A DNA stretch of 64,000 nucleotides from Sapria himalayana. Its lineage: Eukaryota; Streptophyta; Magnoliopsida; Malpighiales; Rafflesiaceae. A program made the translations under genes and the position numbers. A model generated the notes under the pieces. That model made no database searches. It was not told where the DNA came from and worked only from the letters and a program-made list of their open reading frames with translations. Below, piece by piece: positions 27,166 to 41,800 of the stretch; within the stretch, counting starts at the first letter, position 1, and every line of letters starts with the position of its first letter. The DNA is taken from assembly GCA_029783825.1 (NCBI GenBank), contig JAREIK010003000.1, positions 92,601 through 156,600 of the forward strand. Direction: 5' to 3'.

Positions 27166-27501
27166 TACTGATCATCATTTCACTTGGTTCTTGTGTTCTC
27201 CTTATTCTTACCTTTTTGTGTGGCTTTGATTGGTGCACTGGAAGAGACATGCTCCCTTCATCTAGCAATAGCATGATATCCTTTCACCTTTAACATGCTA
27301 ATTAATTCTTTATTTCTTTATGTAGATTCTACAAACAAATTGCCTAGATATTCATGATATTTTATCTTTGCATATTCATCTGTAAGTGATTTTATTTAAT
27401 TAATATTTTATTTGTAGTCATTGTAAGTTTCATTTAGAATTATGATTGAGCATAATTCTTTGTAAATATAACAAGGAAAAATTAGTTCAAATCGTCAGTG
27501 G

Positions 27502-30500
27502 ATGTACAAAAGGTTTATGAATAGAATTTTGAATAAAGATTTTTTGAGTGGGCTAGAAACTTTCTTCAACTTTCCTAGTAGTGAATTGAGATGGATCGAC
27601 AGAGATAAAATTAAGTGTCCATGTAATAATCACAAGTGTCAGAATATGTCTTTTCATGATGTAAACATTATTCGATACTATCTGGCTAAATATGGCTTTG
27701 TACCAAATTATTTTGTTTGGATTTATCAAGGAGAAAGTACAATGATTGTGAACATTGACCAAAATGAGAGTACCGAATCCTATGTATGTAGTGAAGAAGC
27801 ATTAAACACATACCATAGCAAATCATATATCTACAGGTGCTGACTTTAATATGGATTACATGGATGAACCACCTAATTCTGAAGCTTAGAAATTTTATGA
27901 TATGCATAAAGCTGTAAATAATAGGTTGTGGCCTAGTTGTAAAACACATTTGCAATTATCACTTGTGGCTCAACCTTTGAGTATGAAGTCTGAAAATCAT
28001 ATATCTAAGAAATTATTCAATTAGGTGATAGAACTGATGAAAGAGATTATTCTGTATAATAATTTGGTAACTAACAACTTTTACAGCACTAATAAGTTAC
28101 AATGAGGTATGGGTCTACCAGTGGAAAAATTTGATAGTTGTTTCAATGGATGTTTGTTATATTGGTATGGTGATATGGATTTAATTAGCTATAAGATTTG
28201 TGATCATCCTCAGTTTAAGAAGGCATCTCATGTTGCAGAAATATGACAGAAGATAAAAGTTGCATTTAAAAAGTATTACTCCCTTTTAATTCCTTGATTA
28301 CAAAGACTATATGCATCAAATGCTATAGCAAATGATATGAGGTGGCATTCTGAGCATGAGATTGAATAAAGGATGATGCGTCATACATCAAATTCACTTG
28401 CTTGGAAGCATTTTTATCATATACATCTAAATTTTGCTGTTGAAAGTCAAAATGTGAGATTGGGTCTCTACACTGATGGTTTTCAGCAATTTGGCCAGTC
28501 TAGACAAAAGTAAACTACATGGTTAGTGATAGTGACACCTTACAATTTTTCTCCATGATTGTGTTTGAGGAAGCAATATATGTTTCAGTCAATATTGGTT
28601 CTAGGGCCAAAAAATCCAAAAGACATGTTGGATTTTTTTTATAGTCTCTTATAGTAGAGTTAAATCATGTATGGAATATTGGCATGAATATATATTACAT
28701 CTCAAAGAAGCAAATTTTCATAATGAAAAAGGCCCTTATGTAGATGGTAAGTGATTTTCCAACATATTCAATATTATTGGGTTGGAGTACTACAGGATGG
28801 TCATTAGGCCCATATTGCATGGACAAGTCTGATGCTTATACTCTCAAATTTAGTAGTAAACAGTCATCATTTGATAACCATCATAAGTTTCTACCTACAA
28901 ATCATCCATTACATAGAAATAGAACTATATTTCGAAAAAATAAAATAGTGAAGATAGTTCCATCAACTGTTCATTCAAGAGATGATATCTTGACAGAGAT
29001 TCAGAGTTTGGGTTTGAAAAAGTAACTCAAATAGAGACTACTAGAACTAATGGACCAATATGAAAAACATTTGGCTGGAGAAAACACAATATTCTTTGGG
29101 GCTTTCCCTATTAGCGGTCCAATTTAAATCATCATAATTTGGATGTAATCCATATTGAAAAAAAATATGTTTGATATAATTTTCAACACTATCTTGAATG
29201 TAGGTGGAAAAACAAAGGATACTTTAAAATAAAGACAATAGTTGATTGATTACTATCGTCATCCTAAATCGAAACAGAATGAGGCTACAAGAAAATATTT
29301 TAAAGCTTGTTACACACTTGATAAGAAGGCAAAATAGAGATTATGATAATGGGTTAAAATTTAAAAAATTCCTTGATGGATATGTGTCAAATATGGGCAG
29401 ATGTGCAGATATGAACAAGCTTAACTATTTGGAATAGAAAGTCATGACTATCATGTATTTATGCAAAGATTAATACCAATTATTTTTTGTGAAATACTTT
29501 TCCTAAATGTTTGGAAGGTCCTTACAGAACATAATTTGTTCTTCAAATAGCTAACCACAACCACAATCAAAAAAAGGCATGGTGAGACTAGAGAATGACA
29601 TACCGCTCATTCTTTTTAAGCTTTATTAGATATTCCAACTAAGTATATTTGACTCATGGAGCATTTTCCTGTCCATTTGGCTTATGAAGCAAGGATAGAT
29701 GGGCTAGTGAAATACAGGCTGATGTATCATTTTGAGAGATAAATAAATATAAGTAGTTATGTTTTATTCTTTCTATCATAAATTAATATTGTAATTTATT
29801 TAATTGAAACCAAACATAATGGTTGTAGGTATCTTCATAAGTTGAAATTAAATGTTAGAAACAAGGTAAATGTTGAAGGTTCCATTTGCAATGCATATTT
29901 AGTAGAAGAAGTATCATCTTTTTGTTCTTATTATTTTAAGGGCCATGTCAATACAAAGAATCAAAATGTGTCTCGGAATATGAAGGTCAAGTGATGGTAG
30001 AAGAGCACAAGTTATATATCTTCAAACACCCTAGAAAAGTATTAGGAAGAGTTATGAAAAGATGTATGATAGATGATGAGTACAAAGTAACACAGAACTA
30101 CATTTTAATTAATTTTGAGGAGTTTGCACCATATATTGAGCATGTATATACAAAATGGTTGCAAGTTTAATCATATGATAATTTTGTCCTAAATAAGAAT
30201 AATTAAAAATTGATATCCATTGTTATCCCTCTATTTATATTTGTGCATTATTAATGTTGAGCATTTAAAACATTAGCAACCAAACATTCTTATGCATGGG
30301 GTCGATTCTATACTAGAAACAAAATTTTCGAATTGATTCAAGAACAATATGAGAATTATTTAACCTTAATTTTTTGAATAATTTGATTGTTTAGTATCTT
30401 ATATTTTTTAACATTATTTGTTGAATTTATGAAACATACAAATGTTCCTTCAAATAGAGATTCTAACATATTCACACAGAATCTAAGTAAAGGCCTATTT

Positions 30501-31168
30501 AGATATGTGACAACCTATCTTGGATATTTTGTCAATGGATATAAATTTCACACAATAGGATACGGTTCTTCTAAAGCAACTATTAATAGTGGTGTATGAA
30601 TTAAAGGCTCAAGTTATAGTGCAGATGAGATAGATTATTATGGTCAAATAGCAGAAGTTATTGAGTTGCAGCATCCTGGACTCAAAAATAATAGGATTGT
30701 ATTATTTAAATGTTAGTGGTTTGATCCTACACAAAATATGGCTACAAAGATTCATTTGGATTATAAGCTAGTGGATGTTACCCATAAATTTAGATTTAAT
30801 TAATATGAGCCATTTATTATGGCAGTTCAAGCTACTCTAGTATATTATTGTACATATCCGAGTTTATCTCATGATAAGAGTGACTGATGGGTCATTTGCA
30901 AAATCGAAGCTTGATCAAATTTTGAAGTACAAACATCTCAGCAAAGAAGTGCAAACTTTGCTATTGCACTAGCATTTCAAAAAGATGACATAAATAATAT
31001 TGAGCTTATGCATGTAGACGAAGATCTCAAAAACTATCTAACTTAAATGGTGGCCTAATAGAAATTGAAGATGATCATTTTATATCTGAAGATAAGTTAG
31101 AACTTCCATCTGAATCAGATGAAATATCAGAAGATCTATTAGAGGATGATATTGATACCAATAATTAA
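27502..31168 (+). pseudogene. CACTA TNP2-type transposase, decayed
   Basis: This is the remnant of the main CACTA transposase. In order: the transposase-associated N-terminal domain (MYKRFMNRILNKDFLSGLE, then KCPCNNHKC and GFVPNYFVW, about 27502-27725); HLQLSLVAQPLSMKSE (about 27950); the Transposase_21 core with NDMRWHSEHEIE and NVRLGLYTDGF (about 28330-28490), IVTPYNFSP, LGPKNPKDMLDF, then FPTYSILLGWSTTGWSLGPY and KFLPTNHPLHRNRTIFRKN (about 28753-28940); SNMGRCADMNKL (about 29388); a DUF4218-like part split by a probable intron near 29740-29828 (YRLMYHFER then YLHKLKLNVRNKVNVEGSIC); and a DUF4216-like end (about 30640-30860) with an acidic tail ending DDIDTNN. More than a dozen stops interrupt it, most at expected Gln, Arg or Trp codons, so it cannot make the full transposase. 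Confidence 0.9.
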
Positions 31169-31338
31169 ACTATTATAATTGTATTAGAATATTATAGTTT
31201 CTAAGACTTTCTATATTTTGTTGCAATCCATTGGTATGTGTTATTTTAAAATGCATGGTTGTTCATTATACAATATCAATTTATGTTTTCATTATATCTC
31301 TATTATTTGTTCTATAATTTTTACATTTTCTATAGTAT

Positions 31339-33215
31339 ATGGTGCATAAAGGATGTGGACATGGTGGAGGTGGACGTGGATGTAGATATGGATGAGATTC
31401 ATCTAGTATATTGTCTTATTGTATAGTGAGTATCATTTAATATCCACCCTATCTAGACTTCAACATCACAATCACCATCACTATCATTGACATCGTTACC
31501 ATCACCTTTATCGCATAGGACACCCGCCATTATTTTTATTGCACTCACTTCTGATCCATCACCATCATCTACACCATATTTTACACCATCAGTTTTTACC
31601 CCATTTACATTACCATCAACATTATCAATTGATGTGGCTTTCTCGGTAGGCAGTGCTAACTTAGTAATAGAGATTATGGATAAGAAGTATAAGTAATTTG
31701 TAAATATTACTTTAATAAAATATTATGATGGCCCTATTAGTGGTTTTTATTTATAGATATAAATTACTTGTTTTCAATGTTATTTGTTTATTTTTATAGT
31801 TTTATTCCATTTGACAAGTGTTCATCTATAATTACAAAGTCTTTCAAAAAAATGGTAGATTCCGAAGTATTCTCATGGAAGAAAGGTTTTGAATCAACAA
31901 AAGAGACTAACTTTTATATCTGTCAGGTAAAAAAAAGAAACAAACGCATTAAAAATTAATTATCTAATTAGTTAACTACTATGTTTGTTATTAGTCAAGA
32001 ATAAAAGAATTATGTCCTTTTTATTATTATAGTTTTTTTTGTGAATTTTCTATATATAGAATCAGTGTACATGGGCACCCCAACTTGATGGACAGATAAA
32101 GTTATTATGGGAGAGCAAAATTGCTGAACTGTACTCATATTTTATCCATAAATTAAAGATTCTAAAAGATTGGCCTGATTTTATACACGAGGATGAGTAT
32201 CCCAGATGGCTTAAGTATTGGAAGTAGCCAGAAGAAAAAAAATTAGAGTTAGCCAGCAAAAACTGATGGATTTAGGTAGCTTGACCAGGTACAGAAATGT
32301 CTTGCAACACAGGAGGGTCAAAGTCGAGCATTGAGCATGATTGATATTTGGTACAATTTATAACTTTTAAACATTTATATATTTAATAGTTGGCCTAATA
32401 GTACAGATAATTTAAATTTTTGCATGGTTTTAGAATTTTAGCTAAAATTTTCTAACATATTTATTTTTTGACTTAAAAAATACATACTTTAGGTCGGAGA
32501 ATTGGGTTGAGATCCCAATTTTTATAAGATTTTCAGAAAGATGCATGTGAAGAAAGTGGATGGGTAATTTGTTGACAAAATATCTCAGATGATTGCTATA
32601 AGAATCTATTATATTAATAAAATTTTAGTATACTATAATAAATTTGGAAAGTTGCGTGGAATGAAAAATATTTGATTTATTTTATTTATATCTAGCATAG
32701 TATTTTATTATGTTTTAACACAGTATCTAATGGAGGTATGTGTGATAGTTGATTTTCACCTAGTTGAGGGTTCTATGGATCTTCAACCAATTGAATATGA
32801 TCATATCTATTTGGAGACAATAGGAGGTAATAAGAATTAGTGAGTGTATGACCTCGGCTCGAAGGTAGTTGCTTTTTGTTTTAGCAATGTGCTTCTAGTT
32901 CCTCTATCACAATAGTGATGGATGAGGTGGTCGAACAACAAGTAATTGAAATACATGAATGTTTTGTATTTATTGAGATAGAAATGAAAGAGAAAGATTA
33001 GTAGATTATTCTTTAGAAGGAAGAAATGTAGGAAATAAAAGAAGTGAATGATGAGATGAAAGAATTAAGAATGCAATGCAACACTAGATATCCTATATGG
33101 AGTCATAGTTAGTGGCCTTGACGTGACAAATAGAATACCATGTTCCAACAGAGATGTCACGTAAAAGAGGCTAGCACAAATGCACTAACTAATGATGAGG
33201 ATGATTTTTAAATTT
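31339..33215 (+). pseudogene. CACTA second gene, Transposase_24 (Ptta/En/Spm-like), decayed
   Basis: A start at 31339 opens a Gly/Arg-like stretch (MVHKGCGHGGGGRGC) typical of this gene. Exon-like pieces follow: FEST and SWKKGF near 31880; WAPQLDGQIKLLWESKIAEL (about 32068) then DEYPRWLKYW; VQKCLATQEGQSRALSMIDIW (split by the reader as VQKCLATQ and ALSMIDIW, about 32288-32350); DPNFYKIFRKMHVKKVDG (about 32513); VEGSMDLQPIEYDHIYLETI (about 32765); and a coiled-coil end with EVNDEMKEL (about 33045). The family is the DNA-binding accessory protein of CACTA elements. Element B has a matching remnant on the opposite strand (51815-52880). B has CGA and CAG at two sites where A has stops, so A's stops are secondary. 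Confidence 0.75.
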
Positions 33216-33603
33216 TTAATGAATATATAACCTATGTTATGTTTTTATTTTAACTATGTAACTATTGTATTAGAATAAATGTTGAATAGCTTATACTTTT
33301 TGTTTTTATTCAATTTAATATAGTATATGTTTTGAATGAAAAATAGCTAGGGATTTTTCCCTAACAAATTTTGCTAGGGAATTTTCTATATATATTCAGT
33401 CAAAAATATTAATTATTACTATTAATTACGATAAAAATTAGCAAGGAAAAAATATAATTAGCTTGTAAATTTTTTTGTTCAAAAATTTGCTAGGAAAATA
33501 TTTTTTTCATTAATATTTTGTGATGAACAATTTAGCTTGGGATAATTTACATATTAACTCCATCGCTATTATATTTTAGCAACTAAATTTCTTATAATAG
33601 TTA
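33216..33603. repeat. Right subterminal region of element A
   Basis: Non-coding. Repeats AATAGCTAGGGATTTTTCCC, TTTGCTAGGGAA and TTTGCTAGGAAA in both orientations, like the left subterminal zone. Confidence 0.75.
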
Positions 33604-33641
33604 AGGAAATTAACCTAGCCACCCAGACTTTGTTTATAGTG
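33604..33641 (-). repeat. CACTA element A, right terminal inverted repeat
   Basis: Read on the minus strand it begins CACTATAAACAAAGTC. The final G at 33641 abuts the GATA array directly. Confidence 0.85.
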
Positions 33642-35369
33642 ATAGATAGATAGAGAGATAGATAGATAGATAGATAGATTGATAAATAGATTCATATATA
33701 AATGAAAGAAAGATTGATAGACAACCTGATATACAAATTAGTAGACAAATTGAAAATAGTTTGAAGGACATATTGATAGACAAATAGATAGATATATAAA
33801 TAGATAATAGACAGATATATATATATAGATGGATAGACATTTAGATAGATAAAAAGATAGATAGACAAAAATATTGATAGATAAATAGACAGATAATTTG
33901 ATAGATAGATAGACAGATAAATAGACAGACAGACAAACAAAGAGATTGACAGACAAACAGACATATAGATAGATAGATAGATAGAAAAATAAATAGATAG
34001 ACAAATAGAAAAATATAAAATAGAAAAATAGATAGATAGATAGACATATAGATAAATAAATAGATAGAAAGATAGATGGAGAATCAAATAGATAGACATA
34101 TATATATATATATAAATAGATACACATATAAATAGACAAATAGGATAAAAGATATATAGATAGATAGATAAAAAGATAGATAAACAATTAGATATAGTAA
34201 TAGATAGACAAATGATAGACAAATAGAAAGATAGATATACAAACATATAATCAAATAGATAAAAAATCAAGTAAATAGATAACCGAGTAGATAGACAGCA
34301 GCCAGAAAGACAAACAATTAGATAGGGAGACAGATAAAAAGACAGATAGTCAAAAAGGCAGATAGACAGATATATAGATATATAGTTTGATAGAGAGATC
34401 GAGAGACAAATAGAAAGACAGATAGAAAGACAGATAGATAGACACACAGATAGATAGATAGATAGATAGGTACATAAATAGATATTAAGAAAGAGAGAGA
34501 TATATATATATATATAGATAGACATATAGATAGACAAAAAGATAGATATATAAATAGATAGATTGATTGATACATAGAAAGATTGATAGAAATAATGATA
34601 GACAGATTGATATAAATATTGATAGATATTTTTATAATTAGATTAATAGACAGATTGATAATCTAATTGAAAGATAGATTTATAAACAAATTGATAGATC
34701 GAAAGATGGATAAAAAGAAAGAAAGAAAGAATGAAATAAAAAAAGATAGATAGATCAGAAAGGTTGACAAATAGAAAGACAAATAGAAATATAGATAGAT
34801 AAATAGATAAATAGATAAATATATAAATAGATAAATAGATAAATAGATAAATAGAAAAATAGAAAAATAGATAAATAAATAAATAGATAGACAGATAGAT
34901 ATGCAAATAATATGACAGATAGTTAAATAGATAGACAGAAAAATTGATAGATAGAAATACAGACAAACATACATATAGATAGATAGATAGGCAGATGGAT
35001 AGATAGATAGACAGATAGATAGACTGATAGATAAATAGATAGATAGGCAGATATATAGATAGATAGACAAAAAGTTAGATAGATAGATAGATAGATACAC
35101 TGATAGATAGGCAAATAGGACATACATACATATAGATAGATAGATAGATAGATACACAAATAGATAGACAAATAGATAAGCACATAGCCACATAGAGATA
35201 AAGATATATAGACAGACAATCAGCTAGATAGATATTCAGGTAGAGAGAGATTTTTTAGATAGATAGCAGCAAGTCTAATAGATACCTAAATGGACATATA
35301 AATAGATAGAGAGTTTGATAGAGAGAATGATAGACAGATTGATAGATAAATAGATAGATACTTTTCTAG

Positions 35370-35400
<31 letters not shown>

Positions 35401-38400
35401 GATACACACACACACACTCGCACAGACATATATATAGACACATTGATAAACATAAGGATAGACTGATAGATTGTTTGATTGATAAATAGACAGATTGATA
35501 GAAAAATTGATAGACAGATTGATATGCAAATCGATAGAAAGATTAATATAAAGATTTATAGACAGATCGATAAACACAAATATAGACAAATTGATAGACA
35601 GAATGATATAAAATTGGATAGATAGATAGACAGACAGATATATAGATAGATAGAAGGATAGACACATAGATAGATAAATAGATATAGATTTAAAAAAATA
35701 AAAATTTAGATAAATAGATAGATAGACATATAGATATGTAGACAATATGATTGAAAGAAAGAAAGATAGATAGATATATAGACAAATATATAAATAGATA
35801 GATAGATATATATATATACTAAAAGATAGATATATAGTTATACATATAGATATACATATAGATAGACAGATATATAAATAGATAGATATACAGATAGATA
35901 GATGATAAATATACAGATAGATAAATAGACATATATAGATAAATAGATAGACAAATATAAATATTTTTTAAATTATTGATAGACAAATTGATAGATAGAT
36001 TGATAGACAGATTGATAAATGGATAGATAGATAGATAGACATATTGATTGTTAGATAGAAAGATAGACAGATAGATAGACAAATAGGAAGACATATTATA
36101 AGATAGATACATAGATAGATAAATAGACAGACATATAGATAGATAGACAGATAGATAGATATAATAATAGATATATAGACATGCAAAAAGATACACAGAT
36201 AGATGGATAGACAGACAACTAGGCAGGTAAGTAGATAGTCAAGTAAAAAGATAGACAGATAGATAAATAAATAGATAATAAACTAATAAACAGATATATA
36301 GAAAAACAGACATACAGATAGACAAACAAACAAACAAATAGACAGAAAAAATGACAAATGTATAAACACACAGATAGACAGACAAATAGATATATAGATG
36401 GATAGTTTGATAGATAATCATTTTGACAAATAGATTCATAATTAGATAGATAGATATATAGATAGATAGATATATAGATAAACAGATAGATAAACAAGTA
36501 GATATATAAATTGATAAAAAAATTAATTGAAAGATTGTAAAACAGATTGATACACAAATAGATATATAGAAAGATATATACATAAATAGATATATAGAAA
36601 GATAGATAGATAGATTCATTATTAGAAAGATATATAGTCAGAAAGATAGATAAATAAATAGATAGATAGATAGATAGATAGTGGTCAGACAGATAGATAG
36701 TGGTCAGACAGATAGATAGATATAGATAGATATATTTATAGACAGATAGAAAGATAGATAAATAGATAGAGAAGGAGATAGATAGATAAAAAGATAGATA
36801 TATCGATAGAAAAATAGATTTGTAGAGAGATAGAAAAATAGAAACACAGATAGATAGATAGATAGATAGATAGAATGATACATAGATTGATAAATAGATA
36901 GACTAAAAGATAAATATAAAGATAAATAGAATGATAGATAGAAAGATAGAAAGATAGATAGATAAAAAGATAGATAGTCAGATAGATAGATAGTCAGATT
37001 GATATATAGATAGTTAGATTATATATTGAAAAATAGATAGCGAGATAGACACATGGATAAACAAATAGATAGATAGATTAATAGAAAGATTTAGCAAAAG
37101 ATAGATAGATATATAGACAAATAGATATATTGATTGATACAAAGAATGTTAGATAGATTAATAGACAAATTGATGGATTGATTTATAGAAAGATTGATAG
37201 AAAGATTGATATATAGATTTATATACAAATTGATAGATAGATTGATAGATACATAGATAGTCAGATTAATAGATAGACAGAAAAAAAGATAGATAACATA
37301 TAAATAGATAGATAAATTAATAGATAGATAGATAGACATATAGAGAGACAAATAGATAATTAGATTTTTAGATAGATAGATAGATTGATAGATTGATAGA
37401 TAGATATATAGATAGATGATAGACAAATAGATAAATAGATAATTAACTAGATAGATAGACAAATAGATAGATAAATAGATTAATAGATAGATTAATAGAT
37501 AGATAGATGGATAGACAGAAAGATAGATAGATTATTTGATTGACAAATAGATAGATAGATAGATAGATAGACATATAGATAAAAAAATAACTAGACAAAC
37601 ATATAGATATATTGAATGATAGATTGATAGATTGATATATTAACATAAAATTCGTAGATAGATACATAGATAGATTGATTGATATAAAGATAGCTAGATA
37701 GATTTATAGAAAGACAGAGAGTTTTATAAATAGATAGATAGATAGATAGATAGAGTGATAGATAGATAGAAAGATAGACAAATCTATAAACAAATAAATA
37801 GACAAAAAGTAAGATAGATAGAAAGACAAATATCTAGATAGATATATAGATTGATATATAGATGTACACATAGATAAGCACTTAAATAGATAGATAGATA
37901 GATATATAAAAACATAAATAGAAAGATAGATAGATACATATATAGATAGATAGATATACATATAGATAGATAGGCAATTAGATAGAAAGATAAATAAATA
38001 AAAAAATAGATGGATTGTATCATTGATAGATAGACAGTTTGGTAGAAAGATTTATAGACAAATAGATACATATAGAAATACAAATATATAGACATATAGA
38101 TAGACAAATAATTAATAAAAGAAAGAAAGATTGATAGATAAAAATTCACAAAGATAAAAAGATATATAGAAAGATACATAGATAGATTGATAGATTTATA
38201 GATTTATAGATAGATTGATATATAGTTTTAAAAATAGATCGATAGATAGATAGATAGATACATAGACTGATTAATAGATAAATAGATAGATTGATTGATA
38301 GACATATAGATAGACAAATAGATAGAGAGACTGATCGAAAGACAAATAGATTAAAAGATAGATAGATAGATAGATAAACAAATAGATAGATAGGTAGATA

Positions 38401-38762
38401 GATTGACAGATTGATAAATAGATAGATAGACAGATAGACATATAAATAGATAGATAGATAGACATATTGATAGACTAATAGATAGTAAGATAGATTAATA
38501 GATAGACAAACATATAGATAGATAGAAAGATAGATAGATAGATAGATTGATAAACTAGCAGATATAAATATAAAAAGACAAACAAATAGAAATAAAGAAA
38601 GATAGATAAATAGGAAAATAGATAGATAGTTAGATAGATAGAGAGATAAACCAAAAGATAGTTAAATAGATAGATAGAAAATAAATATATAAATAGATAG
38701 ATAGATAGATTGACATATATACAAATAGATAAAAAGATTATTTTACAATTAGATAGAGAGAC

Positions 38763-38764
<2 letters not shown>

Positions 38765-38817
<53 letters not shown>
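38765..38817. repeat. (TA)n run, about 53 bp
   Basis: A pure TA tract in block 2, similar in length to those at 1349-1404 and 1503-1555. Confidence 0.9.
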
Positions 38818-38821
<4 letters not shown>

Positions 38822-41800
38822 GATAGATAGATAGACAAATAGCTAGATAGACTGATTAATAGACAAATAAATGAATAGACAGATAGAGAAAGTGATAAAC
38901 AAACATAATGACTTACATAGACAAACAGATAGATAGACAGACAGACATACATATATATAGATAGATAGACAATTTAGTATCACATTGACAGACAAATAAA
39001 TAGAGACATTGAAAGATAGTAAGATAGATATACATATAGATAGATAGATAAATAGATAGATAAAAAATATATTGATAGATAAACAGTTTGATAGACAAAT
39101 TGATAGACAGATTGATAGATATATAGATAAACAAATACAAAGATAAATAGATAGACAAATAGATATATGGTAGATAGATGCATAGATAGATAGACAAATA
39201 GATAGATATATAGAAAATAGATAGATAGACAAATAGATAAATAGAAAGATAAACAAATAGATAAATATATAAAAAATAGATAGATAGACAAATAGATAAA
39301 TAGAAAGATAGACAAATAGATAAATAGAAAGATAGACAAATAGATAGATAGAAAGATAGATTGATCATCATATAGATAGATAGATAGATAGGGAGATAGA
39401 TAGATATATAGATAGATAGACATACATAAACATAGATAAAAAGATAGATAGATAGATTTGCAGAAAAAATAAACATAATGATAGACATAAATATAGACAA
39501 ACTAATAGATAGATAAATATATAATTAGATAGACAGATAGACACGTAAATAAATAGATAGATAGTCATATAAATATATAGATAGATAGTTAGAAAGATTG
39601 ATAGACTTATAGATATATAGATACATAGATAGAATGATAGATAAATAGATAGATAGATAGATTGATTGACAAATAGATAGATAGATAGATTTAAAATTAT
39701 ATAGATAGATTGATACCTAGATTTAGAGATAAAAAGACAAATTTATTAACAGTTAGATAGACATAGATAACGACTAATAGATATATATAAAGATTGATAG
39801 ATAGATTGACATATATATAGACAAATAGATAGAAAGATAAATAGACTAATAAATATATAGATAGAAAGACAGACAAATAGATAGATAGATCGATTGATAG
39901 ATATACATATAAATACTAATATAGATAGATAAATAAACATATAGATAGTATGATAGATAGACAGATAGATTGACATATAGATAGATGGATATATTGATAG
40001 ATATAAAGACATACAGAGAGATAGATAGATAGATAGACATATAGATAGAAAAAGAAACTGATAGATAGATTAATTAATAGACTGCTTACTAAGATAGATA
40101 CACAAATATATACATATATAGATAAATTGATAGATAGATAGATAGATAGAATGATAGATAGTTATATATAAAGATAAATAGACATATAGATATACAAATA
40201 TATAGATAGATAGGTAGAAAGATAGAATGAAAATAGATAGACTAATAGAAAGATAGATAGACAAATAGATAAGTAGTGAGGTAGACAGTTAGTAAGGTAG
40301 ACAAATTGTCAAAAAAAATACTTAGACAGATAGATTGACAGATAAATAGATAGAATGTGAAATAGACATACGTATATATAGATAGATGATAGATATATAA
40401 TTAGATAGATAGATAGAAAGATAGAATGACATTTAAAAAAATAAAATGATAGGCATATTGATAGATTGATTGATAAACAATTTGATAGACAGTTTGAAAG
40501 ACATATTGATGGCCAGATTGAAAGATAGATTCTTAGATAGATTGATAGACAAATTGAAAGCTAGACGATTAGACAAATATAATGATTAATTAATAGACAT
40601 ATTGATAGACAAATAGATAGTCAGATAGAAAGACAGAGAGAAAAATATATAGATAAAAAGATAGACAGATTGATTGACTAATAGATAGACAAATAGATAG
40701 ACATACATATCGATAGATACATAAATAGGTAGACATATAGATAGACAAATAGAGAGCTAATTGAAAGACGATAATAGAAAGGTAGATAGACATATAGAAA
40801 GTCAAATAGATAGATAGATATATTGACAAAAAGATAGACATAAAGATATATAGTTAGAAAGATAGATAGATAAATGGATAGACAAATAGATAGACAAATA
40901 GATTGTGTGATAAATAAATAGATAGATAGACAAATTAATAGACATATAGTTAGATAGATTGATAGATAGAATGAGAGAGATTTATAGATAGATTGATAGA
41001 AAAATTGATAGGTATATTGATAGACAGATTAATATAAAAATGATAGACAATATGATAGACAAATAGTTAGACAAATTGATAGACATTTCAATATATAGAT
41101 AGATAGATATATATATATATAGATACATTGACAGATAGTTAGCTAAATATATAGAAAGTAAAAGATATAGATAGATTATTAGATAGATTGATAAAATGAT
41201 AGATAGAAAGATTGATAGACAAAAAGTAAAGGAGACAGACAAACAAACATATAGATAGATAGATAGATAGTTTTTAGTCAGTTTGATAGATAAATTTGAT
41301 AGACATACATATGGAATGTTGATAAATATCATGATAGAGAGATAGATAAAAAGATAAAAAAATAGACAAATATATAGGCAGATTGATAATAGATAAACAT
41401 ATAGATAGAAAGATAGATAGGCAGATAAATAGACACATTAATAGATAGATTGATATTCAGATTGATAGAAGGATTGATAGACATATTGATAGATAGATTG
41501 ATAGACAGATTTATTAGAAATAGATAGATTGCTTGATAGATATATAGATATAAAAATAGATAAAAAAATATATAGATAGATAGACAGCCAGACAGGTAGA
41601 TAGATTAATAGATTGAGTAATTTTTAGATAAATAGATAGTTATATAGATATATAAATAGATATATAGATATATTATTAGACACTCAGATAGATAAAAAGA
41701 TATATTGATAGGTAATATATAGATAGATAGCTACAAAGATATAAAGATAGACAGATTAATAGAAAATAGATATATAGTTAGATAGACTAATAGATACATC

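Larger units (their letters stand above)
24740..33641 (+). mobile_element. CACTA (En/Spm-like) element A, about 8.9 kb
   Basis: The left end reads CACTACAAGAAAAATCCC and AATAGCTAGGG. The right end, read inward, is CACTATAAACAAAGTCTGGG then TGGCTAGG, so the two ends align over roughly 37 bp. Subterminal zones at both ends repeat TAGCTAGGGA and TTTGCTAGGGAA-type motifs, as CACTA elements do. Inside are a decayed TNP2 transposase and a Transposase_24-type second gene, both on the plus strand. Its left subterminal region is homologous to that of element B. The 3-bp flanks (TTG and ATA) do not match, so there is no clear target duplication. The left flank is unique DNA, the right flank GATA array. 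Confidence 0.9.

Noticed and set aside
36661..36720. CRISPR-like short repeats with spacers
   Set aside because: Tetranucleotide-derived tandem duplications without uniform spacers or cas-like genes, in a eukaryotic context.
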